Notes under the pieces: model-generated
Told to the model about the DNA's origin: nothing
Databases searched by the model: none
What the model saw: the letters and a program-made list of their open reading frames with translations, nothing else
Program-made: the position numbers and the translations under genes
Source: Dryomyza anilis
Taxonomy: Eukaryota; Arthropoda; Insecta; Diptera; Dryomyzidae
Assembly (NCBI GenBank): GCA_951804985.1
Contig: OX638131.1
Span: 84,470,638 to 84,534,637 of the forward strand
Length of the DNA: 64,000 nt
Reading direction: 5' to 3'
In this document: piece after piece, positions 35,949-47,408 of the stretch
Numbering within the stretch: the stretch's first letter is position 1
Layout of the letters: the number at the start of each line of letters is the position of its first letter

Positions 35949-38095
35949 AAGAACGATTTCAGCTTTAAAAATGATGCAATGGTTTTAAATGAATATCGGT
36001 TTCGGTTACGTTTTCAATCCAGCCTGAAAACATAGTTAATTTATGTAAAACATAAATTGGCGGATATTTTTCTTTGCAAATTTGAAAGAAAATGTTTAGG
36101 AATATACAGGAATGGACCTGAATTCATGCCTAAACTGAACTGATATTTTCCGCTGAGTTGTTATGCCCTCTGATGGCAAATTGTATAAATACAGAAAACT
36201 AAATTTAATAGACATAGGCTCTAATATTTCTTTTTCAAATATTTTCTCATGCAATTAGCTAAATTTATTAAAAAATACCTTTTCGAATTCGTAGATTAGA
36301 ACATAACATAAGTATTAAGAAAACTGCTATAAATAATAAGTACTACAACAAAAAAAATATGACCTTCAAACGTAATGTTCAGTCTAATGAAATAAAGAAT
36401 TATTAATAAAAAAACTACTACAAAAAAAGCATCATAAAAAATAACAGCTTTTAAACGCCATTAAAATCCGTAATAATAAACATCAATAATATATAATTAT
36501 GAAATGTTGAGTAACAACAACAGAAAAAATACTTTTTGAAATACCGCGAATGATGCGCAGATTTCAATAGTCCCCATTGACAGCTGGGTCACTTAAAACC
36601 CAACAAACTGACAATTGAAAAAACGGAAAATAAACTAAATGTAATAAAGAATGTGATAATTACAAAAATAGCATAAAAACTATGTATAGCAATTGAATTG
36701 TATTCTTGATATTCTGAAGTGTATTCTCAAGTATAGCGCGCGCTGTATTAATTAATTAAAAAAAAAGTATTACAAAATACTTATAAATTAATTCTATACA
36801 ATTATCCGGATGTGTTGTCGATTTTGAATTGAATGAATTGAAGGTTAACGCATAATAATTAATGAAATCATGCAATACGTTTTACGATTGGTTTCATTGG
36901 TTTATCTAGAAAATCTAAATAAACCACGTAATTAGTTGAACAATAAAACATTAAAATAATAGCTTTGCAGATACCGTGCAGCTGTCAATAGAATCAAATA
37001 ATGTATTTTAAAGATACATTTTGTTTAGCATAAGCAAATCAACCAACCAACTAACAAACAAATAAATATTTACATAGAAAACATTAAAATTAAAAGTCAA
37101 ATTCAACAAGTCGAGGTAAACAAATTTATAATTAATGCGCATACAATATAGACATGTAACTGAGTGCGGGTTATAAAATATTAAAATTATGCATTACTAT
37201 AGTAATAGTATTAGAGACATTATAAATTAAAAATTGGAAATAATAATAGATTTTTTTTACATTATAGTTATACTTGAAACCGGGAAAATGGCTGGGAGCA
37301 TAAAAAAAATTGAGCTACTATCGAGTTCATATTCTAAAACTTTGACACTTTCCAAGTTAAAATTGTTCTAGGGCAATGACCGGGATCTCATTATTGCATA
37401 TTTTCCATATCATAAGCCGACTTGTAACATGACCAATATGAATTGTGCATGACAATCTAACCAAATATGTAAAATGTCTACGAGGGTTTTATTGTATTTC
37501 CACATTTTTAGAATTTATCAGTTATACTCCGTAGATTACTTGCTAAATGAGAAATCTTGCTAAATGAGAATTCGCTATTTTATCGCTTGCGTCTGCCTTT
37601 CAATACTTACTAAATACCTTTTTTTCTCTATATTTTGCTATAATTTCCCTGCTGAATACTTCTAGAACCTTTCACAAATTGATTAATAATTGTCATTCTA
37701 TATTGAATTGAGGTCTTAGTTCTCAGTTCAGTAATGAGAAGAATACCCGAGTGAAAATTTCAGGCATTTTTCAGAAATATTTGATGCATATTTCCGTCAA
37801 ACATACAAATAAATGGAATATTCCATAATTTTGTCGAATTTTAATTGCAGATTTATAGCATATACAGCTTTTAATAGAAACTGAGTCTTTTTCTGTTTGA
37901 AATCTTTCGAAAATATGTTTCTGTACTGCTCTGCTCTGGCATAAATTATGGAGTACTACACAATATTCAGGCATTAAGACAGAACTGTATTATTTAAATT
38001 ACCATAATCAGAACTGAATTCAATATGAAATGTAAAAGGTTTCATTAGTTTTCTGCTGAGAAATTTATTTTAAAAAATATTGTTTGTGAAATTTT
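35949..38095. other. AT-rich non-coding stretch
   Basis: No gene or clear repeat. A 67-codon minus-strand frame at 37771-37974 is unremarkable. Confidence 0.45.
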
Positions 38096-39053
38096 TATTG
38101 CATGGTTTCCATACTATCTTTCGCTATCACTCGTCATCACCATTTCGCTAAACAGAGATGAAATACAAATCATTTCAAACCAGAAATATGAATGTTAGAA
38201 AGAAACGAGTACGTACAACACCTTTTTATAGCAAGCGATATCCCCCGATGATATTGAGGGATAACGAGTAATAGCAAAAGTTCCAATGTTCCAACTTTTC
38301 CTATAAAGCGATATCACTTTTTTAGCTTGCTATAACAAACACATGTTTTATGTTTACATTTTTCTATTTCTAACATAAGAATTTTGATAAATTCATTGTC
38401 AAAAAATTGTAGAAAATAAAAAAAAAACAAAACTTTTGTGTGGAAACGGAAACTTGCTCGATGTAACCAGGTTATGCGCTTTTGAAAAAGTGCAGACAGC
38501 CCTCAACCAACTACAGGCCAGCACCACTGAGCTTAGTCCATAGTCCATACTTTAAATGTGGCTGTTTGAGCACGCGTATCTTTCATCATCGTCTCAGCGG
38601 TTTCTTTCAGCGTAATTTCAAGCCTCACTGATGGGCGCTGTGGTTCGAATTCGGCTACGCGGAAACCATGTACGAACCCAACTTCGATCGCATGTTGGGA
38701 ATCAGCTTCTGTCTGCAGATATGATGCACATCTGGACATACGAAATCCATTCATCCATTTTTTGCTGTCTCCCTTCATGACTGTTACCCTATTTTCTACC
38801 ATGTGGGGCTGCCTTCTGAGTCAATCTATTCATCATAATAATGGGTCTAAAATTTAAGGATTTAGGACAACTTGGCATGGGTCATTTCCAACGCAACAGC
38901 AGCGGCTGTCTAATTTTTTGAATATTTTTGAATGAATTTTGAATGTCAGTTTGTTATAAAAACAATAATATGCTGTATTTACTCATTTATAGCAAATAAT
39001 ACCGAGTGTTATCGATTCGGTATAACGAAAGATAGCATGGAAATTATGCATAA
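38096..39053. mobile_element. TIR-flanked candidate element carrying a small ORF
   Basis: TTTCCATACTATCTTTCGCT near 38105 is matched in complement by AACGAAAGATAGCATGGAAA near 39024, with two mismatches. Similarity extends to about 30 bp including TTATGCAT-like ends. The two ends are 0.95 kb apart and the higher-GC ORF at 38533-38802 lies between them. No target duplication could be defined. Confidence 0.45.
38533..38802 (-). CDS. Unrecognised 89-codon ORF
   Basis: Starts with a true ATG and reads MVENRVTVMKGDSKKWMNG, continues with SRCASYLQTEADSQHAIEVG and EFEPQRPSVRLEITLKE, and ends FKVWTMD. G+C is about 48 percent against roughly 25 percent around it. The residues are mixed and charged, so it looks like true or recently true coding sequence. 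TTGACTCAG 19 bp upstream of the ATG could be a 3' splice site, which would make this an exon. It might instead be a relic of the protein of the surrounding TIR element. I recognise no domain, signal peptide or membrane segment. Confidence 0.3.
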   Translation of the reverse strand: MVENRVTVMKGDSKKWMNGFRMSRCASYLQTEADSQHAIEVGFVHGFRVAEFEPQRPSVRLEITLKETAETMMKDTRAQTATFKVWTMD

Positions 39054-39499
39054 AATTATTGGTCATTTTGCAGCTTCCGATCGAATTTCATATACATATT
39101 TTCATTCTAACGAATTTAAACACTAAATCTCAATTGAAAATTTGTTTTCAAAGAATATTGCTGAGTTTTTCAGGTTCGGATATTGGGAATTGAATTCAAA
39201 GTAGAATTTATAAAGCTTGATTTGTTTTTTGTTAAAAATATTTTTGAAATTTATAAATTAAATTTTTAGTCTACATATTTTGGGATATTTTGTAAAAAAA
39301 GAATAGTTTAATTGAAATTTATAAAATTACGAATCTATCTATATAAATAAAACTCTTGATCCGTCAGTCAGTATGTCTGTTTGTTCCAGCATCACGTCTA
39401 AACCGCTCCATCGATTTGATGGACATTTTACACCAGGATACTATGGAGTCCGGCGGGATTGGACAAAGGGACGTGGCACCTCCCACACAACCTAAATTT

Positions 39500-39950
39500 T
39501 CAAAACGATAAAACTCTGCACTTACACACTAAAACACAATAAAATTCACCACACTCAAATTCACCACAATAAAACTCACCACAATGAAATTCACCACACT
39601 AAAACTCACCACAATAAAATTCACTACACTTAAACTAACCACATTAAAATTGACCACACTAAAACTCACCATATTGAAACTTACCACAATAAATTCACGA
39701 CACTAAAATTCACCACACTAAAATTCACCACACTAAAATTCACCACACCAAAATTCACAACACTAAAACTCACCACACAAAAAATTCAGCATACTTAAAT
39801 TCACCACACTAAAACTCACCACAATAAAATTCACTACACTTACACTCACCACACTAAAATTCACCACACTAAAATTCACCACACTAAAACTCACCACACC
39901 AAAATTCACCAGACCTAAACTCACCACACTAAAACTCACCACACTTAAAC
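39500..39950. repeat. 15-bp minisatellite inside the Helitron
   Basis: About 30 units close to CACACTAAAATTCAC, with A/C and indel variants. Because 15 is a multiple of three, an antisense frame (39763-40026) reads a periodic VVNFS-type peptide; this is not evidence of a protein. Confidence 0.9.
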
Positions 39951-40030
39951 TTCTACTGGGAAAAACTCTACGGGGAACAATTCTACGGGAAAGAATTCTA
40001 CTGGGAAGAATTCTAAGGGGAAGCACAGTC
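39951..40030. repeat. Second short array, GGGAAGAATTCTACT type
   Basis: Five imperfect units based on CTACGGGGAAGAATT adjoin the 15-bp array. Confidence 0.75.
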
Positions 40031-40534
40031 TGAGAAAGAATTGTCTATGAGAAAAGTTGTTTTAGCGGAGAATTAGTTTTGTTTTGGTTACTGCATTTAT
40101 AAAACAAATAAAAAAAAACTTCCACAGCGAAGCATGGGTCCCTGATATAAATAATAAAAATGTTTTTTACTATATTAATAAAATTGTGCATATCCTTGCA
40201 GTCACAAAATCTTTGCACGAGTCGTGCAAGTGTCTGCTAGTTTCATATAAATTTTATCATATTAACGTTTTTAAATTCAATACCATTTGCCAGTAGTAAA
40301 ATTGTCTAGGCAAAGCCAGCAGAAGAACGATATAAAGCTCACTGAAGATAGTGTAGTAATAACCGTCAATCGATTTGGTGACTATTTCTAATATTTTTCA
40401 AATAGAAAAGAGAAACTCTGACACAATAAAATTATATTTTAAGACCTGTTTTCGAACAGTCATCCTAAAATGTTGATTTCATATAAAACGAAATTTATAT
40501 AAAAGTATAAAAAATTAATAAAAATTTTAAAAAA

Positions 40535-41000
40535 ATAATATAATTGGGCGGACCAAGCCTATATTTAAAATTTTGAATGGCTATGAATTTTGAATGGCTA
40601 TGAATTTTGAATGGCTTTGAATCCACTATGAAAATCCAGAAAATAATGAAAAAAAAGTGGGCGGATCACGCCCATTTTTGGACCACATAAATTTCATACC
40701 TATATCTTGAATACTTTTCGAGTTATTAGTTCCTAAATAGTTATATAAAAGTGACTTGTATGGGAGGTGGGCGTGTCCGTTGACCGATTTAGCTCATTTT
40801 CAAACTCAGTTCCTACTTTTGGCTAAAATATATTGAGACGAAATTTCATCGCATTCTGATCAGTATTTCTCAAGTTATTCTGTATTCGGCAGCAAGACAG
40901 CAAGACGGACAGACAGACGGACATGGCCAAATATGCCAAAGATGCTGATCAAGAATATATATACTTTTCCATACCGGACACGCCTCCTAAGGGGCGCAGA
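40535..41000 (-). mobile_element. mini-me-like copy, 5'-truncated
   Basis: Minus-strand copy with CGCATTCTGATCAGTATTTC, AGACAGCAAGACGGACAGAC, GATCAAGAATATATATAC and CCATACCGGACACGCCTCC. It stops at GGGGCG, lacking the outer TACCCTACACC end. GAATGGCTATGAATTTT is triplicated at 40576-40622, a local expansion. The 62-codon frame at 40875-41063 is an artefact. Confidence 0.75.
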
Positions 41001-41429
41001 AATATGTACATAAAAATACAAAAATGTATGTGGTTGACTTAATAACTCGAAAATTGTAGACAAAACCTAACCCCCAGCCCCTTATAATGAAAAAAGAATT
41101 GACAATGTATTCGTCAAAAAGCGTCAGAAATATCTTGGATTGAATATTTGACTTGTTCATTTCGTTTTTGTTTTATTTCATACAATAAAATTCATTCACT
41201 GGAATTTCTGACGTTTTCATTATATGGGAGTAAGGTCGTGATTTATTTAACAAATTTATTTTAATGAAAATTTTAATTTAATAAAAATTTTAATATTAAA
41301 TAAACATTTAGTATGCAATTGAATATTAAAATATTCTTCACTATAAAAAATTCTTCAATATTTTACTACTTCTATTAATTTATTCAATCAACTACCTGTT
41401 ATATATATTTTTTCTGAATTCCCATAATT
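41001..41429. other. AT-rich non-coding stretch
   Basis: Nothing recognisable. Confidence 0.4.
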
Positions 41430-41760
41430 AATCAAAACATCAATCGATATTTTTTGACAACCTTGTTGAAATTGCCAAAAGTCAATAAAAACCCAGGCGG
41501 CACAGACGTCGGTCACTGTGTTCGTTGCCAACAACATGATGAATAAATATTTGCGCGCATGCGTTGTTGCCAAAACACGATGTGAACATAGACACGAACG
41601 AGCGAACGCAATCACGCACGCGTGCCCACCCAAACAGCAGCGCTGGTGGCTGTCAAAAGTCAAACATTTCATGTTAAAATCTATTTTTTTTTTCTACTTA
41701 CTTTTTATATTTTTATTCTCTTTTTTATAGTAAAATTTTGGCAACAACTTTAATTGAAGC
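41430..41760. promoter_or_regulatory. GC-rich island with a DRE-like site, possible housekeeping promoter
   Basis: AATCGATA (near 41442) fits the DRE consensus WATCGATW, and CGGTCACTGTG (near 41509) resembles the fly promoter motif YGGTCACACTR with mismatches. GCGCGCATGCG and CACGCACGCGTG follow, and TTGCCAA and GGCAACAA recur. No initiator with a correctly spaced downstream element was found, so direction and start site are undetermined. The short frames crossing the island (41388-41672, 41518-41730) show no protein features. Confidence 0.3.
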
Positions 41761-43230
41761 CGGTAGTGAAAAAATCACAATTTCGCCTAAGGCAGTTTGA
41801 AATAATAATAGCGAAATAAAAATTAGCGAAAAATATAATGAAATCATGTTGATTTAATTTATGTATGTTGCTATTCATGAAACTGCTTTTAGCTGCCTCC
41901 GTATAAATAAAATCAAAAAACTATAACAATAAAGCCACGAGGTGAGTCGGTCGACATTATTTGCCTCCGGGGTTTTATGTTTTAATTAGCCAAGTTGTAG
42001 ACGTGCCAAAATTCAAATTGGTTCTAATCTTTTGATTAAAGATCTTTTTAAAAAAAGACTTGGAAATTTATTTTTAGTTATAATTATATGAGGTACTATA
42101 ATGGTTAAGTTGATTTTTTTAAGAAATTGGAACTGGATACGTTTCATAGAACTGTTCTAGACGAAAACTAACCAAAAACATTTATTTATTTTTCAAAAAC
42201 ATAGTTTTCAAGACTATTGATATTTATTATAAAACCAGTTGGAAAATTTGAAAATCAGATATTCTATATTTAATATTTCGCCTTCATCAAGTTCTCGATG
42301 CGGCTGATTGATCATTTTTAAAATTATGATATATCAAACATTTTTTACAAAGTTATAAACAATGTCACGCTAAAAAAAGATATTTAAATGTCTTGCATTA
42401 AGCCAAAACAAAACTTTTAATAAATTTTAAATTAAATTTTGCAACAGCTTCATTCTAAAGAAAAGTATTTAATTTGATCCATTTTGGTGTGTCCAAAATA
42501 GTTAAAGGTTTCGTTTCGAAATAATATTACAAAATAATATTCCTAAATAATATTCCAATCTCAAAATGTAAAGGACATTATGTTGAAAGGAATGCTAAAT
42601 TGCATTCTTAAGAATCTTTTACAAGCAAATTAATATCCCAAACTCTAATATTTAGGTTCTTTAATTTGTAATATTTACAAAAGTTGTTTACCACACCTTC
42701 TTCTCTTGAGGATACAAGCAAACTTCTATACCAACCTCATTAAATCGAGGATCTTTTAAAAGGGTATAATATGTGCAACCTCATTTATTCGAGGCTCTTT
42801 TGTCCCAATATAGAGAGGGTCTAACTAGAAACAACAAAACAAACGTCCCATGTTTAGTGTAATTAAACTGGAATGTTTTTCGAAGTTGTTTACCTAATGT
42901 CCTTATTCCAGGTTATTTTACAAGTGAACTAATATTTTTTAATTTTTTTTTTTCGAAAATTTTGTTGGAAAATTTTACTTTTTTTAAATTTTTTTTTTGT
43001 CCAAAATTTTTTTTTTCCAGAAAGAGTTATATATTATCGCCCCGAAGCATTTATATATTCTGAAGAAATCCTATATACATAACAATATATATAATATATG
43101 ACATTGAAATTCCCGGACGATGATCTATCAATGATAAGGGAATAAGTATCAACTAATGATTCCATTCTATGATGTCGAGTTGCAATGTTGAGTCCATATC
43201 AAAACTAGTCCATAAAAACACCTCCATTAA
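41761..43230. other. Non-coding stretch with a strong splice-donor match
   Basis: GAG followed by GTGAGTCGG at 41942 is a near-perfect 5' splice site, about 25 bp after TATAAATA, and could end an untranslated exon starting in the island above. Near 42735-42800 the hairpin-like motifs CCTCATTAAATCGAGG and CCTCATTTATTCGAGG recur. No coding exon recognised. Confidence 0.3.
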
Positions 43231-43352
43231 TTTTTGAGATTTTGCCTTTTCGATTTAAATGAAATTTGGACAGCTGATAGTACTTATTGAGACCATTTTT
43301 ACAGATACAGTGGTTCAAATTTACAAAAAATGGAAAAAAAATCAGTTTTCTA

Positions 43353-43562
43353 CACCCAGAAAAAAATTCCATTAAAATTGATCAATAGGACAATTATTGA
43401 TTAAATAGTATACAAAAAATAAATCTTTTCATATAAACGCAATGGCAATGTCATGGTATTTTCTAGTATTTAATGGTATTTTCCGATTAAAATAATAATT
43501 TATCCTATTGACTATTTTTAATAGTAAAAAACTATTATTTATATAGTATTTTTTTCTGGGTG
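43353..43562. mobile_element. MITE with CACCCAGAAAAAAAT termini, TA target
   Basis: Bounded by TA on each side. The left terminus CACCCAGAAAAAAAT and right terminus ATTTTTTTCTGGGTG are exact complements. The 210-bp AT-rich interior has no ORF. A TA duplication fits Tc1/mariner-class mobilisation. Confidence 0.8.
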
Positions 43563-43573
43563 TATAGTTGTTC

Positions 43574-44848
43574 ATTAGACTGACAATGACTTTGTATGAA
43601 AACAAAAATCATCGAGTTTGATTTTGAAGTCACCCCCTAGAAATGCTCTATTGAATGAGATATTCGATGTGGAGAATTTTCAGCGAAATCCGAATATGGG
43701 AAATGGACCCGCCGGGACCTTAAAGTAGTCGTTTTCGTACCTAAAATCATTTCAAAAATTGAATTGAAATGATGTCTCTCAAACGCAATAAACTAAAAAT
43801 GTGGGTATGTCATCTGTTGGAAAATTTTATTAGTTTTTCAACAAAAATTATATGAAAAAAATCTGATACAAAATACAGAAGCAGTGATTATTTTAATAGG
43901 CATCCTTCGTTTTTTATTTTCATCAGTTACGCTTGGCCCGAAACAAATTAATCTCAAAAGTAGATGCCCATTTCAATTTTTTTTAGATAAAATGATATTA
44001 TTAAAAATAATTATTTATTACTAATGCCCGTAACTTCAACGAGTAGATATCTATTGGTGTTCGTAACTAACAGATATCTCTAACCTATTCGGTGTTTTTA
44101 CTCCTTAACTATGCGTTGAAGTTACGAAATTTTGCTTACACGGTAGAAAACTAAGCACCAGTAGATATCTATTCGTTGAAGTTACGGGCATAAATAATTA
44201 GTAAAACTGCATCAAAAAATGCATTAATATCGCTATATTTTAAAAAGTCTAACATTTTTTTATTCATCCTAAAATAATCGCAAAAACATATTGAAAATAA
44301 ATTTGAGATGGGAATAGAACTTTTGAGTTTTTAGTGTTTCAGGCTAGACGTGACTGATGAAAATAAAAAAACGAAGGATGTCTGTTAAAATAATCTCGAA
44401 TATCTTCGATAAAAAAGTCTGATCTCTTTGCATTCTCGATTCTAATTTTTGAAAATTTTCGTACATTCAAATTCTTTGACAAGATACGATATTTAAACAT
44501 TTTTCAAATCGATATCGCAATATTTTTCGCAGCAATCTCGAACTTTGATCATTATTTTCTTCGATATAGTTCCGATTTCGAAAAATTTCTCGTATCGAGA
44601 AAACTCCGACAGAACGTGTCGATATCTAACTACCATCTGGGTCCAATTTAACGCTTGATATCTTATCTTTACGAGAATGGGTCCGATATCGTGTGATTTC
44701 TCCATTTACTCGCATTGATCTCGTATCCAATTTTTTTTATTTAAAGTTTGTTGAAAAGCTAATAAAATTTTCCAGCTGATGACTTACCCACTTTTTTAGT
44801 TTAATGTGTTTGAGAGACATAATTTCAATACAATTTTAAAATTGTCAT
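43574..44848. mobile_element. Element C, copy 1
   Basis: The left arm begins TTAGACTGACAATGACTTTG and continues CCGCCGGGACC and GATGTCTCTCAAACGCAATA. Its complement, TTTGAGAGACATAATTTCAA, appears at the right (44810) but the right arm is truncated at about 44848. Inside, AGGCATCCTTCGTTTTTTAT (43899) has its complement near 44360, forming a second nested inverted repeat. Related to copy 2 at 47409-48972. Confidence 0.7.
44025..44190. mobile_element. 166-bp MITE with ~35-bp TIRs and TAA duplication
   Basis: Ends TGCCCGTAACTTCAACGAGT and its complement ACGAATAGATATCTACTGG-type sequence form terminal repeats of about 35 bp with few mismatches. The flanks read TAA on both sides, a three-base duplication of the PIF/Harbinger type. 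It sits at the centre of the inverted repeat of element C. Confidence 0.8.
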
Positions 44849-45682
44849 TAGAAAGGACCCTTTTAAAAATCCGGATAAAATCACATATTTTGGTTGATTT
44901 AATACAAATGTTCAAGAAAAAAAAATATTTTTTCGACTGTCAAAGTTGCAATAATTCTTGAATGTATTTCTAACTCTGATTTCTAAAATGGCATCAGTTT
45001 TATCATATTGAGTCTAGTTTTTGAGATATTAATTATGGGATATAGTTTTAACATTTTTCGAAAAATGGTATATATCTTAAAACTAGAGATAATTTGATGA
45101 AAATGACGCCATTTTAGAAATCAGAGTTACAAATACATTAAAACAACATTACTAATTTTATTATTAAAAAAAAAAAAATTTTTTTCAATACAAAATATAT
45201 ATAAAAATTTTGAAAATTATTTTTTTAAATATGATGCCATCAAAATACCAACTTGAAATTTTGTGATGAGCATTTATATTAAATTAAGCAAAATATGTGA
45301 TTTTTTCAGAAATTTAAAAAGGGTCCTTTCTAAGGACTTTAATTTTGAAGTACAAAGATAATGACCACGGGCCAGATGTTCATGTTTAGAAGTTACAACC
45401 TAATTCCTCTAAAAGCTCGTTCTATTAGCTTTAAAACGAGCCATCAACGGAGTTTCTGGCATTTCTACATTAAGAGATATTGAAATATGAACAACCTTAC
45501 TAAAAAGATTTTTGTCCCATTTTTTGTAACTTTGAAGCACTGTATCTCTTGAAGTAGTAGTCGAATAAAATTTCAAAAAAATTGGTCAACGCATATGTCG
45601 ATACTCTTTATCAGTTGCCTAAATTTCATTGGAATCGAAGAAGGTAAGTTCCAACCTCTGGTCGATTTGGTGTGGAATGGCT

Positions 45683-46302
45683 CATAAATTAATACAAAAA
45701 AAAACGCACAAAAAACCTTTAAAACACCAACCAAATGACCAAGTGTTATTTAGACTGCCCTCAAGGATTTTTGTATGCGGTCAATGTTCTTGTTTGTTTT
45801 CCAGCCAAACATTGGTGCTCGTTAAAGAATATGGCACACCAAAAAAAAAATCGTTATCAATAAATTTTAATTATTTCGGCGTATACGATACAATTTTAAG
45901 TTTATTTATTTATTGCATATATTGCACAGTTCATGCGTTGTTTTATTAAAAAATAAATAAATAAAAAGCAATACCAACAGCAGACAAAAATATCTGCTAC
46001 AGTCGGAACGGCAACAATAGAATACAAATTGAGTGGTTTTGCAGATAAATATTATTTTCAGTTGATTTAATGTAATTTTTTTATTGTGTCTTAATACCTA
46101 CGTGAATTTTGTTGCCATTGAATAGTATTGCTTGGTCAAAATTTAAAAGATAAATAATTAACTTTTTTTCGAATACAGCCATATTGAAAAATACGGAAAA
46201 ATCTTAAAATATATATTTATTTTACGTATTCATCAGATACACCTAAAGATAGTTAAAACACAGACACTCGCCATCATCCTTTTGCATCGAATTGTCCAAC
46301 AG
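45683..46302. other. Non-coding stretch
   Basis: The 106-codon frame 45629-45949 begins inside the end of element B and shows no domain. No other feature seen. Confidence 0.45.
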
Positions 46303-46581
46303 TGCGTCAGATACTCTGACAAACATCCATTTATCTTTAGTTATTGGTCCATTAGATGACTCAACTGGTGTTTTATGGTTGGCGGCACCATCACCAACAT
46401 CACCAGCTGCTGTTGCTGCTGCTTTGCAATGGTTGTGGTTTTCTCTGAAGGTGCTACGTGAGAAACACGTACGTTGTAGTATCTACGAGATACGCTTGCA
46501 TGCCAACAGATACTACGTACTATGTGTTTTGAACAAACCACAATTAGAAGTTGCTGCTGCGGCTAGTTCGACTGCACGAGT
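46303..46581 (+). other. Exon-like open island with consensus donor, weak
   Basis: TCCAACAG ends at 46302 and a GTAAGT donor starts at 46582. The 279 bp between are in a single open plus frame (97 codons counted from a non-ATG start at 46292), rich in Ala/Ser/Leu, with GCTGCTGTTGCTGCTGC runs. G+C is raised. However, the peptide lacks a recognisable domain, and the antisense frame (46341-46541) is also open with a Gln run. CAG-type repeats could explain both. It may be an untranslated exon or regulatory DNA. Confidence 0.2.
46469..46520. repeat. Short hairpin GTACG..AGTATCT
   Basis: GTACGTTGTAGTATCT (46469-46484) pairs with AGATACTACGTAC (46508-46520), with a three-base bulge and a 23-base loop. 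Not recognised as any known small RNA. Confidence 0.5.
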
Positions 46582-46582
46582 G

Positions 46583-47099
46583 TAAGTAATTTGCTACTTA
46601 TTGTAGTTGTTTTGATTGTTTTTCAGTTTTTTTTTCGTTTTTTTTTTTTTGAAAATTATGTTATTTTGTGCTGTTGTTATTGCCGGTACACTGACCGTCC
46701 TCGGAAATTAAACCATGCTTCGTAGTGCTGCGTTTCATTAACGTATCCGTTGTTGCTGCGATTGCTATTGCTGTTTGCTGGTTGCATTTGTATTTTTAGT
46801 TCTTAATGCTGTTGAATTTTTATTATTACTGCGTTGAGTTGTTGGTGTTGTTTGTGCTTCATTAGCCACCGCCAACCACCAACTATATTCAGAAGCCACA
46901 AAATTTATTTATTTTTATTTTTTTCTTTTTCGACTATTTAGGAATGTTACGAACGGCGAGTGTGAAATAAATCACAGTAACAACATCAACGTCAACAACA
47001 ACATTAACAACAGCAACAAGACATGCTAAATAAAACCCAGCAGAAATTTTGATAATAATTAAATAGAGTCATTCAATTTATAATGAATTAAATTTATTG
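46583..47099. other. Non-coding stretch rich in GTTGTTG and AACAACA
   Basis: GTTGCTGCGATTGCTATTGC-like sequence near 46750-46860 and CAACAACAACATTAACAAC near 46980-47025 resemble simple-sequence-rich introns or regulatory DNA of flies. No gene called. Confidence 0.4.
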
Positions 47100-47408
47100 A
47101 TACAGGATATACTTCTGTAGATATAACTGTAGATACATCTGTAGATACATTTGTAGATACATCTGTAGAAACATCTGTAGATACATCAGTAGATACATCT
47201 GTAGATACATCAGTAGATACATCTATAGATACATCTGTAGATACATCAGTAGATACATCTGTAGATACATCAGTAGATACATCTATAGATACATCTGTAG
47301 ATACATCTGAAAATACATCTGTAGATACATCTGTCAATTCATCTGCAGATACATCTGCATATCATCTGTAGAAACATCTGTAGATACATCAGTAGATACA
47401 TATGTAGA
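47100..47408 (-). repeat. 12-bp minisatellite (TAGATACATCTG)n, left part
   Basis: About 25 units. Twelve is a multiple of three and the antisense strand has no stop, which gives the periodic DVST frame at 47059-47337; this is not a protein gene. The array resumes at 48973 beyond element C copy 2. Confidence 0.9.

Larger units (their letters stand above)
39334..40240 (+). mobile_element. Non-autonomous Helitron, 907 bp
   Basis: The 5' end is TCTATCTATATAAATAAAAC preceded by A. The 3' end has the hairpin TTGCACGAGTCGTGCAA (8-bp perfect arms, one-base loop, 40213-40229), then GTGTCTG and CTAG, followed by T. These are the Helitron hallmarks: 5' TC, hairpin 7-12 bases before CTRR, insertion between A and T, no target duplication. 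GTCTGTTTGTTCC and AAACCGCTCC near the 5' end are typical of arthropod Helitrons. The inside is filled with a 15-bp minisatellite; no Rep/helicase is present. Confidence 0.8.
43231..45682. mobile_element. Element B, copy 2, interrupted by three insertions
   Basis: Matches copy 1 (33660-35581). The left subterminal region TTTTTGAGATTTTGCC lies at 43231 and the right end ACCTCTGGTCGATTTGG, then TGTGGAATGGC, at 45655-45681. The outer left terminus is missing. The interior is interrupted by a TA-flanked MITE (43353-43562) and element C (43574-44848), which itself contains another MITE (44025-44190). Confidence 0.7.

Noticed and set aside
39763..40026. Val/Asn/Phe/Ser repeat ORF
   Set aside because: It is the antisense of the 15-bp minisatellite inside the Helitron.
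45629..45949. 106-codon ORF as a host gene
   Set aside because: Starts inside the terminal repeat of element B and has no protein-like domain.
46469..46520. miRNA precursor
   Set aside because: The stem has only 13 paired bases with a bulge, shorter than a typical precursor, and I recognise no mature sequence; kept only as a hairpin.
47059..47337. DVST-repeat protein frames here and at 50827-51306
   Set aside because: They are the antisense reading of the TAGATACATCTG 12-bp array; period equals the DNA unit and no other gene signal is present.
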